DNA of 64,000 nucleotides from Pelomonas sp. Root405. Lineage in GTDB: Bacteria; Pseudomonadota; Gammaproteobacteria; Burkholderiales; Burkholderiaceae_C. The DNA lies in the NCBI RefSeq assembly GCF_001425165.1, contig NZ_LMDU01000015.1:186001-250000 (forward strand), in the 5' to 3' direction. The notes under the pieces are model-generated. The model searched no databases, was not told where the DNA came from, and saw only the letters and a list, made by a program, of their open reading frames with translations. Positions within the stretch are counted from its first letter, which is position 1. Each line of letters opens with the position of its first letter. Below, piece after piece: positions 35,447-46,013 of this stretch. The position numbers were made by a program, and so were the translations under genes.

Positions 35447-38400
35447 TCAGTCGTCAAACAGAATTGCCAACAAAGCTGCCAAGTTGACGGGTTGAGGCGG
35501 CGGCTGCACTATGGGCACATTTCCGTCCCTTTGAGTTGCTCTCCCCGCCAATCCCGCACTAGTCGTTGGCAAGTTTGCTGGAGATACAGACTGTGTGACG
35601 GCTGCACTCTGAAGTCGCCCCAAAATCCAGTTATCCCCAGACGTTTCCGGAGCTTGGTATTCGTTCGCTACAGTTTTCTTGAAGGTCTGTGTAGCACCTG
35701 CCCCGCTCCCTATGGTAACTACCGCAATATTCGTCGGATCGCCGAAGTCGTTGTAAAGGTTGGTTGTGCGAACACTCGGCAGGACGGAGCCAAATAAGTC
35801 CCACCCTTCCTCCAAGCTCTCCGATAGATAAGGCCGCTGGATAACCGACGTCGTGATACAGGGCAGAGGCGCGACACCACCTGTGGCAACTGGTCTGGCA
35901 GTTTCCCCGGACGTTTTGTCGCAATAGCTGTATGTGGTGCGGCTCAGGGGTGTGTATCCGCTGATGGCAGCGCTGTTGGCAAATGCGCCGAGGTAGGTTT
36001 CGGTGGCACCAGCCACACCTATGTAGGGATGCGTGAGCAGGTTGCGAGTGACGACGGTCAGGTCGGTCCCATTGGGCGCCTTGTTTTGCTGCCTGGTCTC
36101 GCGGAAACCCAGCATCCCACGCCCATCTCTTTCAGCCTTGAAGCCGTGATAGCTGTATTTCGTTTGAACCGAGCCGTAACCGGGAGTAGTCTTGCTTACG
36201 GCAGTGATGACGTAACTCGGTGGCTGAATGTCCACCTGCCCGTTGGCCGCCGCATTGGGTGTACCACGGTCACTGGCATAGCTTTCAGAGGTGGTCAACG
36301 GCTCACGCCTATCCACGCTAAAAACAACGCCTGAGCCGGTTGTGACACTGATGAGATGGTCGACGGGCGTACGGTCGCCTTCCAACGTCAATAGCACGTT
36401 GGCTTTGGCTGCATAACCGCCGCCTCGCGGATAAGTGCCACCGGGCGCGGAGTCGCTGCGCAATTGAAGCAGTTGCAGCGAGCCATTGCCCAGAAAGTCA
36501 CCCGTGATAAACGAGCGAGTGCCATCAAGACTAGTCAAAGGCTCAGGTAAAGCATTCAACCCCGCCGGAGTACTGACCCTGAACGAACCGTCTCCGTTGG
36601 ACAGAAATACACCGTTTTCAGAGGTTGTATTGCTCCATCGCAAAATATCCTGCCGCCCATCGCCGTCGACGTCTTCAACAATAACGCCTAAAGTCTGGTT
36701 CCCGGCGGCATCAGCGGCATACAACTGTTGGCCGGGTGATTTCAGGTTGAAAGATGCCGTCGAGAATGGCAGCGCGCCGCCATAAACTGTCAACACTTGG
36801 TTTGACGGATTTGCGTCGGGCTGCAGGCAGTCGCCCCGTTGGTCGGCGTTAAAATCTATTTTTAGGGCGCAAAGCGCACCGTAATCCGGATTAGACAACG
36901 GTTCAAATTCGCCATCACCTTTACTTCTCCATAACCCTGAATACTTGGCGACGATATCGATCAGCCCGTCACCATCCATATCAGCCTCGGTTAGGGGCTT
37001 CCAATATGGGTTGACACGCGATGCGCTTGCGGGTGGGTCGTTGTAAAGCAGATGCTTAGCATTGGGATGATTCACCACCTCTTCAAACACGCCGTTGTTT
37101 TTGTTGAGATAGACCTGCGTGCAAATTAGATCATTTGAATAATCAAAAAACGCCGCCGCATTACTGCAACGTTGATTCAGGTGGGGCATCTGCCCGCGCG
37201 CGCTGTTCCACATAGTGTGTGGAAAGAGCGTCGTGACAATATCCGGCAAGCCGTCGCTATTTACATCGAGCAAATGAAATCGGCGCCCCTGGCTGAAAAC
37301 CGTTTGCAGACAATCACCACTCCCGATCGCAGTGGGCGACGCGACGAGAGACGGCGACAAACTCGCAGGCGCATCACTCAAATCGGACGCCGGCTTACCC
37401 GCCATTGCCATTGCCGGAGATGTAGGCGGCGAGCTGTCTACAGCGGTGCAGGACGTGCGATAACTTTGTACAGTCGTTTTGGATTGCGTTAGATTAACCC
37501 CCGCCGGCAATGGTTTGGCCGTAAATAAACCAGCGCCTTCTGAAATATAAATATTAGTTGGATGCGCACATGTCGTCTTAGCAATTCTTAGTATGTCGGA
37601 ACGGCCGTCACCGTTAAAATCCATCACAATAGATGAGTAGCAGCCGTCACGGTCAAACAGCGCTCGATCCGTGCTGTTTAGATTCATGGTCTGAATCCGT
37701 GAAAAGGAACCCCCACCGCTAGATTGCCAAAGCTCGTTTTCTAGTGGGTTGTTGCTCCAGCGAATAATGTCAGTTTTGCCATCCCCATTAAAGTCGCCTG
37801 TCAGATTGCCTCGTCCGCCCTGAGGGTCGATTAACTGAGCAGTGGCAAGCGGCGAAGTCGCAAAGCCAGTTTGAAGCACAAAATTGGGGGCCGCACCATT
37901 GCTGTAGATCAGCGTCGTGGCTGGCAGGCATTTGCTAGCTGCTGCATCGCTGCACTCTTTTACGCTGGTGAGGCGGCTTCGCCCACTGCGAGGGCTGATC
38001 TCATACGCCAACATCCACGAGCGAACCAGTACTGCTGAGGAAGCCGCTCCAAGCGCCTCCCTGTTAGCTGAATTGACAAACGTCTGAATGCTGCTTAGCC
38101 GACGGATGCTGATGTTCTTGCTACTGCCTTGGTACGCCTCGCTTCGATCCGACGCGGCCGACGTAGTAGCGGCATCTCGGTCGCTGTAATTGAAAACCAC
38201 TTTATTAACGGAACTGGCGTTGCCGCCGTATTGCACCTCCCGCAGGTTCCACTCCAGGCCGTCAACCCCTGCCAGCGTCGGACCGCTTCCCCACGGGCGG
38301 ATGAGCTGCTCATATTTGAAATCGATGTAATTGCCCACCGTATCGCTGATGCGACTCACGGCCCAAACGGCAACCTTCGCGGTGCCCTGCGCATTGATGC

Positions 38401-39013
38401 GTGCTTGGGATGCGACGCTCCCGGCGGGCGAGGTACCGTACTCGTAAATCTGGCCACTTTTCGTCCATACCTTGAAGTACTCCGGTCCAGCGTCAGGATT
38501 GCCGCTGACGGCCATGCCGTAAGCACGAATGCGCGCGAAACTGTCTTTTTCTGTGCGGAACTCTCGGACGGTGGCGCCGCTCATACCCGCAGCGTCATCA
38601 ACTGACCCGCCGGCCGGGGTGCCTGCTTGATTTACCGCAATAAGCCGCTGACCATCCAAACACAAGCGATCCTGCGCATCGAAACGAACTGTGCTGCGCC
38701 GGCTGCCGGTAAGCACCTTTACTCCGTTAACAACAATGCCGTCAATCAACTTGCTTGACGGACAGCGAGTCACGGTAGAGATTCCCTGCACGCTCCAGCC
38801 GACGCCGACCGGTCCGTTAAGCCCGCCATCAACATAGCTAAGCGCCAAGTTCGGAGCCATGCCGGCTACGCCAGGGGGGACAGCAATCTGTAGTCCGTAA
38901 CTAGCTTGGCCGCCGCTGCCGACGCTCAACGCGTGCGCCGTCTGGACGACAAGCAACGCCGCCGGGACCGCCCAGCATTGAGCGAACTTACGGAACATTT
39001 CTCGATTCACCAT
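35447..39013 (-). CDS. SpvB/TcdB-type secreted protein with FG-GAP repeats
   Basis: The 1188-residue protein has a signal peptide (FAQCWAVPAALLVVQTAHA) and then the SpvB/TcaC N-terminal domain, starting SVGSGGQASYGLQIAVPPGVAGMAP through LSYVDGGLNGPVGVGWSV. At least five FG-GAP/VCBS-type calcium loops follow (DFNGDGKTDII, DFNGDGRSDIL, DVNSDGLPDIV, DMDGDGLIDIV, DVDGDGRQDIL), and then a TcdB middle-like region with YHGFKAERDGRGMLGFRE. It stops just before RHS repeats would begin; these are on the separate downstream gene. It could form the first half of a Tc-B/C-like cocoon. Confidence 0.88.
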   Translation of the reverse strand: MVNREMFRKFAQCWAVPAALLVVQTAHALSVGSGGQASYGLQIAVPPGVAGMAPNLALSYVDGGLNGPVGVGWSVQGISTVTRCPSSKLIDGIVVNGVKVLTGSRRSTVRFDAQDRLCLDGQRLIAVNQAGTPAGGSVDDAAGMSGATVREFRTEKDSFARIRAYGMAVSGNPDAGPEYFKVWTKSGQIYEYGTSPAGSVASQARINAQGTAKVAVWAVSRISDTVGNYIDFKYEQLIRPWGSGPTLAGVDGLEWNLREVQYGGNASSVNKVVFNYSDRDAATTSAASDRSEAYQGSSKNISIRRLSSIQTFVNSANREALGAASSAVLVRSWMLAYEISPRSGRSRLTSVKECSDAAASKCLPATTLIYSNGAAPNFVLQTGFATSPLATAQLIDPQGGRGNLTGDFNGDGKTDIIRWSNNPLENELWQSSGGGSFSRIQTMNLNSTDRALFDRDGCYSSIVMDFNGDGRSDILRIAKTTCAHPTNIYISEGAGLFTAKPLPAGVNLTQSKTTVQSYRTSCTAVDSSPPTSPAMAMAGKPASDLSDAPASLSPSLVASPTAIGSGDCLQTVFSQGRRFHLLDVNSDGLPDIVTTLFPHTMWNSARGQMPHLNQRCSNAAAFFDYSNDLICTQVYLNKNNGVFEEVVNHPNAKHLLYNDPPASASRVNPYWKPLTEADMDGDGLIDIVAKYSGLWRSKGDGEFEPLSNPDYGALCALKIDFNADQRGDCLQPDANPSNQVLTVYGGALPFSTASFNLKSPGQQLYAADAAGNQTLGVIVEDVDGDGRQDILRWSNTTSENGVFLSNGDGSFRVSTPAGLNALPEPLTSLDGTRSFITGDFLGNGSLQLLQLRSDSAPGGTYPRGGGYAAKANVLLTLEGDRTPVDHLISVTTGSGVVFSVDRREPLTTSESYASDRGTPNAAANGQVDIQPPSYVITAVSKTTPGYGSVQTKYSYHGFKAERDGRGMLGFRETRQQNKAPNGTDLTVVTRNLLTHPYIGVAGATETYLGAFANSAAISGYTPLSRTTYSYCDKTSGETARPVATGGVAPLPCITTSVIQRPYLSESLEEGWDLFGSVLPSVRTTNLYNDFGDPTNIAVVTIGSGAGATQTFKKTVANEYQAPETSGDNWILGRLQSAAVTQSVSPANLPTTSAGLAGRATQRDGNVPIVQPPPQPVNLAALLAILFDD

Positions 39014-39118
39014 GACCTCTGCGTATCCGGCATCGGCACGTCAAGGTGATCCAGGAGGAAGACTGCGGCGCGGCAATCGCGCCCGCTCGTCCATTCGTCG
39101 GCACTGTGCTGACGATCA

Positions 39119-39140
39119 GGCGGCGATGAACATCGCCGCC
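39119..39140. repeat. Perfect hairpin upstream of the SpvB-like gene
   Basis: GGCGGCGATG pairs with CATCGCCGCC across two A residues. It lies about 105 bases before the SpvB-like start within a non-coding gap (39014-39262) that otherwise shows no gene. There is no T-tract. It may be an operator or a remnant of a palindromic repeat. Confidence 0.5.
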
Positions 39141-39262
39141 ACTGAGCAAGCCCTCCCTGGAACAACCTGAGCGCTGTACGCCTCTATTGCTGTAATTCAA
39201 CGAAGCCGCTCGGCCGCTAGGGCACGAAGGACTCCGCATTGAAAAAGTTTAGCGGGGCCTTG

Positions 39263-39788
39263 TTAGACGTTGGCAGCGTCAGTCACCTGAATGCGGGACA
39301 GCACCCTCAGTACTTTTACCAGTGGAGTGCAGCGAGCGCGGCCGACTTCGGTCACGAAGCCTGCAGGGACTCGGCAATGGCCTGGTCCACGGCCTCGTTG
39401 AACCGTTGACGTCATCCAGGTCCTGGACGTGCACGCTGCTGGAGGCCGCGCTCGAAAGCCGCAGGACCGTGGCGCGCAGCGCGAGGTACTTGGCCACCAA
39501 TTGCTCGATGCGAAAGCCCTACCTTTCGCGCTGCCTAGCGCGGCTGCGCGACCGCAGATCCGTCGCGGTCGACGCGGTCGCACTGTTGCCTTCGGACTTG
39601 GCTTGGCGCTCCTCGTCATCCTGGGGCCGCCCCATGTCGGTCACGATCTCTTCGAGGATGAGCCGACCGCGGTCCAGCAGCGCCACCCTGTCCAGGTTCA
39701 CCGCCGCGTGCGATTGCTCGCCAGCGAAGGCAACCCAGTCGATCAGGATCGCGTCGAGGTTGTCGCTGATGAAGCTGTGGAGGCGCAT
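39263..39788 (-). pseudogene. Decayed sensor-kinase N-terminal fragment (RsbRD_N-like)
   Basis: From ATG 39788 the frame reads MRLHSFISDNLDAILIDWVAFAG and LEEIVTDMGRPQDDEE, the start of the N-terminal sensory domain found before histidine kinases in Burkholderiales. An in-frame TAG interrupts it (RQRER stop GFRIEQLVAKYLALRATVLRL), and a later frameshift moves the expected RFNEAVDQAIAES into another frame, after which it stops. No HisKA or ATPase domain remains. It marks the right edge of the low-GC island. Confidence 0.78.
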
Positions 39789-39819
39789 GCCCCATTCTGC
39801 GGCCGACGCGCACAAGCCA

Positions 39820-40368
39820 TCACGGCGCCGGTCCGGAGGCGGCCGTCTCGGCCGGCAGTGCCCACGCAAATCCTTCGACGCCCTTGGCGAACTGGTCCAT
39901 CAAATCCTTGTACGGGCTGCCCGGCGGGGCCTTGAGCAGCACGATGAGCCGGTGGCCGTCCTTGACCGCGACGTAGCTGATGGAGCGCTGGCCGTTCGCC
40001 AGCTTGCGCTCATAGCGCCCGCCCTCCGCGCCGCCCACCAGCACCGGCTTGGCAGCGTCACGGGTCAGGCTCTTGTCGGCGGGGTTGCCGAACTTGACTG
40101 CACCGTCCAGCGGGTCATAGGGCTTGGCGGGGTCGGGCTCGGCATAGCTCCACACGACGATGAAGATGGCCTTGGGGTCGTCGGTGCGCGAGTAGACCGC
40201 CATGCCGGTGGGATTGCCGGCCTTGTCGGGCTTCTCCTCACGGTTGACCACCGTGACGCCATCCGGCGCGTTGAAGCTGCCGAAAGCGGTCTTCACCTCG
40301 GCGGCGTTGGCGGCCGGCGTGCAGACCAGGCTGGCAACAAGGGCAAGGGTGCTGAGCAGACGATGCAT
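39820..40368 (-). CDS. Secreted protein of unknown function, last gene of the sugar operon
   Basis: The 182-residue protein has a Sec signal peptide (MHRLLSTLALVASLVCTPAANA) and a GGAGG site before ATG 40368. The mature part, FGSFNAPDGVTVVNREEKPDKAG and SYVAVKDGHRLIVLLKAPPGSPY, looks like a small beta domain. It follows the GH16 gene by 17 bases. No function is recognised. Confidence 0.82.
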   Translation of the reverse strand: MHRLLSTLALVASLVCTPAANAAEVKTAFGSFNAPDGVTVVNREEKPDKAGNPTGMAVYSRTDDPKAIFIVVWSYAEPDPAKPYDPLDGAVKFGNPADKSLTRDAAKPVLVGGAEGGRYERKLANGQRSISYVAVKDGHRLIVLLKAPPGSPYKDLMDQFAKGVEGFAWALPAETAASGPAP

Positions 40369-40385
40369 GGCGGGCCTCCGTGCGA

Positions 40386-41303
40386 TCAGTTCTCTTTGTA
40401 GATGCGCACCCAGTCCACCAGCATCCGCGCCGGCAGCGGCGTCGTCGCATCCGGCGCGCCGGGCCAGTCGCCGCCGACGGCCAGGTTCAGGATGACGAAG
40501 AAGGGCTTCTCGAACACCCATTTGCCGCCGGCCGGAAGGTTGGCCGGCGTCAGGCGGTGGAACTCTTTGCCATCGACGTACCAGACGATCTCGTTGGGCC
40601 GCTTGATGATGGTGTAGGTGTGGAAGTCGTTGATCACCGGGGCGCCGAGGTCGACCGGCTTGCCGATGCCCTGCGCGCCCGAGTAGCCCGGCCCGTGCAG
40701 CGTGCCGTAGGTCGAGTTGGGCGTCTGCGGCACGAACTCCATGATGTCGATCTCGCCCGAGGCTGGCCAGGGGTTGGTGGCGATGTCGGTGCCCAGCGTC
40801 CAGAACGCCGGCCAGATGCCCTTGCCGGTCGGCAGCTTCATGCGTGCCTCGACCTTGCCGTAGGTGAAGCTGACCTTGTTGTTGCTGTGGATGCGGGCCG
40901 ATGTGTAGTCGCAGGGCTTGCCGTTCCAGCAGGGGCCGGGGTTGCTGGCCTTCTCGGCGGTGATGACCAGCATGCCGGCGCCATCCGTCTGCGCATTGCG
41001 CGGGCTGGACGTGTAGTACTGGAACTCGCGGTTTCCCCAGCCGTTGCTTTCGGCGTTGCCGAGGTCGTAGTTCCAGTTGGCGGCCTTGGGCACGGTACCG
41101 GCGGCATCGTCGAACTCGTCGCTCCAGGTCAGCGTCCAGCTGTTGGACGGCGCGGGGGCAGGAGCCGGGGCGGGCGCCGCGACGGGTGCAGGCGCCGGGG
41201 CCGCAGTGGCCGAGCCGCCGCCGCCGCCGCAGGCAGTCAGTGCAGCGGCGACGGCGGGCAGAAAGCTGCGCCAGGGGCGGGGTGCGCGGGTGATTGCTTG
41301 CAT
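40386..41303 (-). CDS. GH16 family beta-glucanase, lipoprotein
   Basis: The 305-residue protein has a lipoprotein signal (AAALTAC, Cys25), a Gly-run and Ala/Pro linker, then a GH16 domain with WTLTWSDEFDD, NGWGNREFQYYT, the catalytic motif GEIDIME (Glu184, Asp186, Glu189) and WYVDGKEFHRL. This pattern is that of laminarinase/lichenase-type endo-beta-1,3(4)-glucanases. It would be anchored in the outer membrane. The GH1 gene next to it could finish glucan degradation. Confidence 0.94.
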   Translation of the reverse strand: MQAITRAPRPWRSFLPAVAAALTACGGGGGSATAAPAPAPVAAPAPAPAPAPSNSWTLTWSDEFDDAAGTVPKAANWNYDLGNAESNGWGNREFQYYTSSPRNAQTDGAGMLVITAEKASNPGPCWNGKPCDYTSARIHSNNKVSFTYGKVEARMKLPTGKGIWPAFWTLGTDIATNPWPASGEIDIMEFVPQTPNSTYGTLHGPGYSGAQGIGKPVDLGAPVINDFHTYTIIKRPNEIVWYVDGKEFHRLTPANLPAGGKWVFEKPFFVILNLAVGGDWPGAPDATTPLPARMLVDWVRIYKEN

Positions 41304-41333
41304 GTCTTGTCTCCGTTGTTTTCTTATGAAGTG

Positions 41334-42683
<1,350 letters not shown>

Positions 42684-42698
42684 GGACGATCTTCTTCT

Positions 42699-43520
42699 TT
42701 ACTTGACAGCGCCGGCGGTCAGGCCCGCGATGAGCTGGCGCGACGAAATGACGAACAGGACGATGAGGGGCAGCGTGGCGATGGCGGAGCCCGCCATCAG
42801 CGCGCCCCATTCGGTGCTGGTGGTGCTGAAGAGGCTGCGCAGGGCCAGCGGCAGCGTGTAGTTGTCGGCGCTCCGCAGCACGATCAGCGGGCCCATGAAG
42901 TTGTTCCAGGAGCTGATGAAGGTGATGAGGCCGAGGGTGCCGAGGGCCGGCTTCATCAGCGGTAGCGCAATGCGCCAGTAGATGCCCAGCTCGCTGGCGC
43001 CATCGATCCGCGCCGCGTTCAGCAACTCGTGCGGCACCGTGGAGGCGGCGAACTGGCGCATCAGGAAGATGCCGAAGGCGCTGGCCGCGCCCGGCAGGTA
43101 CAGCGCGCGGTGGGTGTCGATCCAGCCCAGCGCATCCATGACCATGAAGCTGGGGATCATCTTCATGAACTCCGGCACCATCATGGTCGCCATGACGAGG
43201 GCGAACAGCAGCCTCTTGAAACGGAACTGCAGCATCGCGAAGGCATAGCCGGCCATGGAGCAGAACAGCAGCGTCAGTGCCGTGGACATCAGGCCGACAT
43301 AGAGGCTCCAGCCGACGTTCTTCCAGAACGGCAGCCGTGTCGTCAGCACCTTGATGTTGTTGAGCAGTTCGTCGCTGAAGAACAGCGGCGGCGGCACGTT
43401 GAAGATGTCGGTGCGCGACTGCGTCGCGAACACGAACATGAAATAGAACGGCGCCAGCATGATCAGCGCGCCGATGCCGACGATGGCGTAGGCCGCAAAA
43501 CGTGATGTGGTTCTTGTCAT
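42699..43520 (-). CDS. Carbohydrate ABC transporter permease, MalG family
   Basis: The 273-residue protein has six transmembrane segments and the EAA loop LLNAARIDGASELGIYWRIALPLMKPALG that contacts the ATPase. ATG 43520 overlaps the stop of the first permease gene as ATGA, so a larger upstream reading frame was rejected. With its partner it forms the membrane channel for the oligosaccharide bound by the protein encoded at 44413-45681. No ATPase gene is in the operon. Confidence 0.94.
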   Translation of the reverse strand: MTRTTSRFAAYAIVGIGALIMLAPFYFMFVFATQSRTDIFNVPPPLFFSDELLNNIKVLTTRLPFWKNVGWSLYVGLMSTALTLLFCSMAGYAFAMLQFRFKRLLFALVMATMMVPEFMKMIPSFMVMDALGWIDTHRALYLPGAASAFGIFLMRQFAASTVPHELLNAARIDGASELGIYWRIALPLMKPALGTLGLITFISSWNNFMGPLIVLRSADNYTLPLALRSLFSTTSTEWGALMAGSAIATLPLIVLFVISSRQLIAGLTAGAVK

Positions 43521-44413
43521 GCCTTCACCTGCCGTTCCGCGAAGGCCTTGTTGGTCAGCCAGGTCATCAGCGCGATGACGCCGAACATGATCCAAGCCAG
43601 GGCGCTCGCGCCGCCGAAGTCGCTGAAGTCGAAGGCCAGGCGGTAGAGGTACATGCCCACCGTCATGGCGGCCTGGTCGGCGCCGCCCTTGCCGTTGGTC
43701 AGGATGAAAGGTTCCTCGAACAGCTGCAGGCCACCGATGACGGACAGCGTCACGCCGAACAGGATCATGGGCTTGAGGCCGGGCAGCGTGATGCGCAGGA
43801 ACTGCTGCCAGGGGCCGGCACCGTCGAGCGTGGCGGCCTGGTAGAGGTCCTTGGGGATGGTCTGCAGCGCCGCCAGATACAGCACCAAGTTGAAGCCGAC
43901 ATAGCGCCAGAACACGACGATGGCGACGGCCGGCTTGATGGCCTCCGGCGAGCGCATCCAGTTGATGTTCTCCATGCCGAACATGGCATGCAGGGCCTGG
44001 TTGATCAGCCCGTAGTCGTTGGAGAACAGCGAGCCGAACAGCATCGCGATGGCAACGGTGGACGTGATATAGGGCAGAAAGTACGCGCCCGAGAACACGC
44101 CGCGCCAGCGCCCGAAGGCCTGGTGCAGGAAGACGGCCAGCGGCAGCGCGACGAGGTGCTGCGGTAGCCCCGCCGCGATCGCCAGCCATAGCGTGTTGTA
44201 GAGCGACTTCCAGAACCACCCATCGGTCAGCGCGAAGGCGAAGTTGTCGAGACCGACAAACGTCATCGAATCCAGGCCGCTGGTCGGCTCCCAGGACTGG
44301 AAGGCCAGCCACAGCGAGAACAGCAGTGGGAACAGGCCGAAGACGGCGAAGAGGATCAGGAAAGGGGCGACGAGGATGTAGGGTGCCCAGGCGGCGGGGA
44401 TGCGGCGGATCAT
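43517..44413 (-). CDS. Carbohydrate ABC transporter permease, MalF family
   Basis: The 298-residue protein has six membrane segments and the EAA loop LYQAATLDGAGPWQQFLRITLPGLKPMILF. Its ATG overlaps the binding-protein stop (TGATG). It is the first of the two permeases of this operon. Similarity to oligosaccharide importers and the adjacent GH1 and GH16 genes suggest a beta-glucan oligosaccharide substrate. Confidence 0.94.
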   Translation of the reverse strand: MIRRIPAAWAPYILVAPFLILFAVFGLFPLLFSLWLAFQSWEPTSGLDSMTFVGLDNFAFALTDGWFWKSLYNTLWLAIAAGLPQHLVALPLAVFLHQAFGRWRGVFSGAYFLPYITSTVAIAMLFGSLFSNDYGLINQALHAMFGMENINWMRSPEAIKPAVAIVVFWRYVGFNLVLYLAALQTIPKDLYQAATLDGAGPWQQFLRITLPGLKPMILFGVTLSVIGGLQLFEEPFILTNGKGGADQAAMTVGMYLYRLAFDFSDFGGASALAWIMFGVIALMTWLTNKAFAERQVKA

Positions 44414-45681
44414 CAGCGGTTGGCCCTGTGCAGGAGCAGGGCCTGGGCGTCTTCCAGGGCCTTGGGGATGGGCTTGCCGTACTCGAGCACGTTGTCGAGC
44501 TCGGCGTTGATGACCTCATCGGCGAACTTGTGCTGCTTGTGCATCTTGACGACGGGGATGCGTCGCGCGGCGTCGCGCCACAGTTGGCGCGCCTTCTGAC
44601 CGCCGAGGAATGGCACGGGCTGGTCGAAGAAGGCGTCCTGCTGGGCGGCGAGCAGCGCCGGGAAGGCGTCCTGCGAGCGGAAGGCGTCGAGCTGGCGCTG
44701 GCGGTCGAGCGTCAACTCCTGAACGAGCTGCCAGGCGAGCTGCTTGCGCTCGGGTGCCGAGCGCCGCGGGATCGCGTAGTAGGTGCCGCCGTAGGAGCAA
44801 TAGGTGTTCTCGGGCAGCTGGGCCACGCGCCACTTGCCTGCCGTACCGGGCGCCACCCAGTTGGCCATCTGGCCGGCCATCCATCCGCCCGACATCTCGG
44901 TGACCAGTCGGCCGCGCTTGAGCATCTCGGCCCAGTCGTTCTGCCAGACCTCGACCCGCGCATCCAGCCCCTTGCGGCGCACCTTCTGCGCCAGCTCGAA
45001 GGCACGCACGAAGCGTGGCGACGTGATCTGCGGGCGCTGTTGGTTGTCGAAGAACTGGCCTTCGCCCGGCGGCGTGCCGCCGCGCACGATGATGTCCTTG
45101 AGCAGGCGCACATCGCCGATCAGATAGGCGCCCGTTTTGGCCTTGAGCTGGATACCGGCTTCGACGTAGTCCTCCCACGAGCGCGTCAGGTCGGCCTCTT
45201 TCAAGCCGGCCTGCGTCAGCAGGTCGATGCGATAGAACAGCGAGCCCGGGCCGATGTCGCTGGGCAGGGCCACGATGGCGCCCTGACGATTGCGCGCCGT
45301 GTCGATGGCGAAGGACACGAAGCTGTCCTTGAAACGCTCCGCCCCGAAGGCCGGCGCGGACAGGTCCTCGAGGCCGAGACCGAGCGAAAAGCGTCCCAGA
45401 TAGCTCGTCTCCAGTGCGATGACGTCGGGCAGATGGCCGGATGTCGACAGCGCCGTCGTCATCGCCGTGTGGTGGTCGTCGTACTGGCGGCTGATGACCT
45501 CGGCGCGCACGTCCGGGTGACGCTGGCTCCAGCCCTTGAGCAAGTCTTTGGCAATGACGTCGACGAGCGGGAAGGCGGCAACGGTCAGCGGCTGCCGCTC
45601 TTTCGCGTTTGCCCAGCCCGCGCCGCCGCCGAGAGCGGCCGCGAGCAAATGACGGCGGTTGAAGGAGAGGGTCTCTGACAT
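44413..45681 (-). CDS. Sugar ABC transporter substrate-binding protein with twin-arginine-like signal
   Basis: Starting at ATG 45681 gives 422 residues with a signal NRRHLLAAALGGGAGWANA, in which the RR pair suggests Tat or Sec export. The body is a family 1 solute-binding protein (VIALETSYLGRFSLGLGLEDL, GPGSLFYRIDLL, RLVTEMSGGWMAGQMANW). The LacI-type operator lies just before this ATG. An alternative ATG at 45713 would place the operator inside the coding region. It is the first gene of the operon reading toward 39820. Confidence 0.9.
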   Translation of the reverse strand: MSETLSFNRRHLLAAALGGGAGWANAKERQPLTVAAFPLVDVIAKDLLKGWSQRHPDVRAEVISRQYDDHHTAMTTALSTSGHLPDVIALETSYLGRFSLGLGLEDLSAPAFGAERFKDSFVSFAIDTARNRQGAIVALPSDIGPGSLFYRIDLLTQAGLKEADLTRSWEDYVEAGIQLKAKTGAYLIGDVRLLKDIIVRGGTPPGEGQFFDNQQRPQITSPRFVRAFELAQKVRRKGLDARVEVWQNDWAEMLKRGRLVTEMSGGWMAGQMANWVAPGTAGKWRVAQLPENTYCSYGGTYYAIPRRSAPERKQLAWQLVQELTLDRQRQLDAFRSQDAFPALLAAQQDAFFDQPVPFLGGQKARQLWRDAARRIPVVKMHKQHKFADEVINAELDNVLEYGKPIPKALEDAQALLLHRANR

Positions 45682-45682
45682 G

Positions 45683-45704
45683 ATCTTGAAAGCGCTTTCA
45701 AGAT
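45683..45704. promoter_or_regulatory. LacI-family operator before sugar-ABC operon
   Basis: This is a perfect 22-base palindrome with the core TTGAAAGCGCTTTCAA. The same core recurs before the third chitinase and the TonB receptor, and a LacI-family gene lies at 53011-54060. It ends two bases before the chosen start codon of the binding-protein gene, so repressor binding would also block the ribosome-binding region on DNA. The rest of the gap (45714-46013) shows no gene. Confidence 0.88.
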
Positions 45705-46013
45705 TGTGCTTCATGGCGTCCGGTGCCCCAGCAGCACAAACCCTAGGGCAAGCCGGCACGCAGACTCGCGCCTCCCTAGAACCCGTTGCCTGCAACGTTT
45801 TGTCACCCAATATGGGGTTAACACCCGTGACGCCTTAAGGATTGGTTTGCAAAGTGGTATTTAAGAGGTGGCAGATGTCGCAAACTGGATGCATACCAGT
45901 TGAAGCCAGCTCGGAGAACCTGCGTGGAGAGGCAGGTCAGCCGCCGGAGAGATCCCCAACGGGCTCCTCCTTCCAACGAGCCTTTTCGAGCTTTCAGCAC
46001 AGGACCGCCTCCC

